Positions 61,301 through 64,000 of a stretch of 64,000 nucleotides of DNA are shown piece after piece. Numbering within the stretch: the first letter of the stretch is position 1; each line of letters begins with the position of its first letter. The position numbers were made by a program, and so were the translations under genes. Below the pieces are notes generated by a model. That model was not told the origin of the DNA. It saw only the letters and a program-made list of their open reading frames with translations, and made no database searches. This DNA comes from Membranipora membranacea (taxonomy: Eukaryota; Bryozoa; Gymnolaemata; Cheilostomatida; Membraniporidae), in NCBI GenBank assembly GCA_914767715.1, contig OU612067.1, positions 32,212,162 to 32,276,161 of the forward strand. The letters are read 5' to 3'.

Positions 61301-63834
61301 ACTTACCAACACATTCTGGTATTTCGGTCCAAGTTCCATCAGCCTGACATACTCTAGACTGAGGACCAGTAAACATAAAACCTTCATTGCAGGAGTATTT
61401 GATTTCCACTCCAAATAAAGTAGAATAGTATTCCTCATTGACACCATTCTCGATCCCATGTGATTCTGGAACTCCACAGTCTTTCACTGCAAAACATGAC
61501 AGTGAGAAAGAGTGCTAAGTTGTAATAAAATTTGAGCTTGAATGAAATTCATGAATAACAAACAGAAATTAGTTCTGAAGCTCTTAAATAAATTAATTTC
61601 TCAACTACCTACCCTACAAAAAGGCCTGGGGTACAAACTACTTAATAGATATATGATTTCGCTATTACACTAAATAATTACTTTGTAGTCAGACTATGTG
61701 ATTAAACAAGTTTATCAATCAGAACAGAGTTTGACCATCAAGGCATCCAAAATAATATCAGGATGCGAGCCAGATCATATTTAACATCCAGATGATATAC
61801 TAAAGACAAGATACAAAGGGTAAGCGGAAAGGACACTAGACACTCACTTTGGCAGGTAGGGAGGGTTGACCAGCGCCCCGTCTCCTCACATGTTACTTGA
61901 TTGAATGCACTGGTCATTTTGTAACCTGGAGCACAGTCATACTTGAGGACAGATTTATAAGTGGTGGAGCGTTGACTTGATCCTAGTACGAGGCCTTGAG
62001 TAATTGATGTCGGGTACCCACAATCTACGGCTACAGGGAAAACAGAATACTCTTCTTTCAAAACAAATAATAAACGACACTGCACAACACAGCACAACAT
62101 TTTGGGCATAGGAGTTGGAAGGGGAAAAGGTTATCTTGGATACAACATCATGCTGCAGATAACGGGAGATTTTCAAATAAGCTAAAGTTCTTGGTCCTCA
62201 TAGAAATGACAAAGGTATCTGACTTTTTTGGGTTTTTTTAGTAGTTGTCATCTCTCAGTGGTTGGGGAGACAATCTAACATCAAACATTATCAATTATGG
62301 CTGAACCATATCTGGGACGATGAATATAGAATAACAACAAATAATGAAACTGAGGCTCTCTCATGTTGATCATGCAAATCTGCTTGTAAACACCTACCGA
62401 CACATGTAGGAGCGTTTATCCACTCTCCGTTTATATTACAGGTGAGAATCTTATCCTCATCGTCCAGCCCGTATCCAGTCTCACACTGAAGCTGAGCTGT
62501 GTCTCCGTTACGCAGACGAGTATAAGACCAGGTACCGTGGTCTGTATCAACAGGAGCTTCACATTCCATGTCTGAGAGGGAGAACAAAGTGGGTTAGGTG
62601 GTAAAACAACTAATAAATACAAACAAACGTGACAACAACATACTTTGAACAGATACACAGAGTGGCTGTCTTAATGCCCTCCTGTCGTTGTCGTTGCAAC
62701 AGGTTACCTAACAATTAGGGGATGCAAAATGATTATACCAGATCCTGAAACTAACTCCCTCCAGTGACACGACTGTAATATCTGTTATAGCTATCTGCTA
62801 TGCATTTTTTTATGACAAGCAAAAGTTATTCCCACCGCTCATGCAATGAGTCACAATCAGTAACCTTTGGACTTGAAAGAGGTGAGAGAGAGGGAAAGTG
62901 GTCTTCATAATTTGATGAGTTAATATTGCATTCTATCATTGAATGGCAGCCGAGGCCATTGTTTAACAATTTTCACATCATCATCAAAAAATAGATTTGA
63001 ACCACAGTCAAGCAGACATTAACATTCCATTGTGTAGGTTGGCAGCAGACTGCTTGCACCTGTACAATGTAGTGACTATAAACAACAGATGGCCGAGGTG
63101 TTTCTTCTGTAACTCAGACTTGGCCATTCAAAATAGAACCATTGGGCTTATTTTCAGATGAATGAAAACCCAAAAAAAGCCAACATAAAACTAACGTTAG
63201 AATGATTCCAGGGATTCTATTACAACAAGCCATAGACAATTATAATACATGTCCACAAATGGTAAATTAGCCAGGTGTATGCTGGGTCATATTATCTAGT
63301 AATGACAAATTATACCAGCTTAAAAGAGTCATTATGTTAATTTCTATGAATTTTTAATTTTTTTGGACAATGAAATAAAAAAAAACGGTAGTTCGTGAGA
63401 ATTAGGAAATATATGAGGGTAGCTGGTTTGACATCCACCACACAGCTATTATGTTTTGATGAACATTACATGCAGGGAAGCAGAAACCACTTCATGTGGT
63501 TATGCTTGTTTTGATATATTTAAAAACAGGTTCGATAATTGACCTGTTTGATATGCCTACTCATATAGTATTGTTGAAAAATTAAGGCAAAATATTTTAG
63601 GGCTACCTCAAAACAGCACCCAGATTAACACAAGATATATATACTTACATGTGCAGGGTTTAGGTTGAGACCAGTGTCCGTCCCCCTGACATATAACCTC
63701 CTCTGTCTGTGGTAGGAACAGAGGCTTACATTGATAGGTCCTTGTAGAGTTGAGCCTATTGTGAGTGTTACCAGCACAGTTAGTGCAGACGTGATCTGAA
63801 CTTTGAGGCAACTTGACTAACGTGCAAAATTCAG
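58360..63834 (-). CDS. Sushi (CCP) domain transmembrane receptor, 5' end off window
   Basis: Ten exons (minus): 63649-63834, 62398-62571, 61848-62030, 61307-61486, 60803-60988, 60506-60611, 59605-59760, 59205-59294, 58786-58993, 58360-58581. All phases agree; 562 residues are visible. The first five exons are phase 1-1 and each encodes one sushi module with the four-Cys and Trp pattern (for example VICQGDGHWSQPKPC, QADGTWTEIPEC, EETGRWSTLPTC). The fifth module is less canonical (RAGDWIYPNC) and uses a weak GTTTGT donor. Exon six is the single membrane pass (YIYIGCAGGLVLLILLVILI) followed by RHRERKR as stop-transfer. The cytoplasmic tail of about 230 residues is Pro/Ser/Asn-rich with two NPxY motifs (ENPLYG, ANPDYYG) and further tyrosines (HSAYDE, STYDND, ending SAYL). 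The architecture suggests an adhesion, complement-regulator-like or endocytic receptor. The signal peptide and upstream domains must lie beyond base 64000. Confidence 0.9.
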
Positions 63835-64000
63835 CTGAAACAGAAGAAGGACAACATTTGCAATGCAGAAGCCAAAAGCTATGCAGCCAATACCATTCAT
63901 CCCTCAGGTTTATAGTATAGAATGAAAGGGTGCAGGTATCGGTGAAAATTGTGTTTTCTTGAAAAGCTGCTCTTGATTGGGAGAAACAAGGCTGATTTGC

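Noticed and set aside
1-64000. CRISPR arrays, prophage, operons, rRNA genes
   Set aside because: No regularly spaced identical repeats, no prokaryotic gene organisation, no rRNA core motifs; the window is an animal genome.

Overview
The window is eukaryotic and metazoan, most likely from a marine invertebrate. The genes are split by GT-AG introns of about 0.2-3 kb. The domain repertoire is animal: fibrinogen-related, astacin plus MAM, sushi receptor with a membrane anchor, carbohydrate sulfotransferase, ankyrin-caspase. The spaces between genes are AT-rich and hold decayed non-LTR retrotransposons, tRNA-derived SINEs and small foldback or MITE-like elements. The phylum cannot be fixed from the sequence alone. 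There are no prokaryotic operons, rRNA genes or CRISPR arrays.

Layout. 1-6.4 kb, minus strand: a secreted fibrinogen-related protein gene with signal peptide, novel N-terminal region and most of a fibrinogen C-terminal domain; its last exon lies off the left edge and a decayed LINE sits antisense in one intron. 6.4-30 kb: no host gene recognised, but LINE fragments (minus at 10 kb, plus at 12-13 kb, a nested pair at 17.5-21.3 kb), a TTAA-flanked MITE at 15.6-16.0 kb, SINE-like sequences and two related palindromes. 30.2-32.3 kb, minus: a carbohydrate sulfotransferase-like gene whose last visible exon runs into an in-frame stop. 34.4-37.7 kb, plus: a three-exon gene for an ankyrin-repeat caspase homologue ending in a CaaX box, with a decayed partial copy at 40.7-40.9 kb. 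42.7-50.3 kb, minus: a complete 15-exon secreted astacin-type metalloprotease (760 aa). 50.3-58.3 kb: LINE, SINE and U2 snRNA-derived debris. 58.4-63.8 kb, minus: the 3' ten exons of a sushi-domain transmembrane receptor whose 5' end is off the right edge.

Exon models were built by reading splice sites and checking that codon phase carries across every junction. This holds for all 14 junctions of the astacin gene, all 9 of the sushi receptor, the 3 of the fibrinogen gene, the 2 of the caspase gene and the 3 of the sulfotransferase. Four of the five host genes act, or should act, at the cell surface or outside the cell (lectin-like recognition, proteolysis, glycan sulfation, sushi receptor). 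The fifth is an intracellular caspase-family protein that may be membrane-tethered by prenylation. There is no operon-like relation between them; a functional link is speculation.

The most notable items are the ankyrin-caspase-CaaX architecture; the astacin tail of four near-identical eight-cysteine modules, the first three on symmetrical phase 1-1 exons; a dispersed composite element made of degenerate 'AATGCCAT' phrases plus a tRNA-like segment (two collinear copies 15 kb apart, inverted); a U2 snRNA-derived repeat; and the sulfotransferase stop codon directly against a splice-donor consensus.
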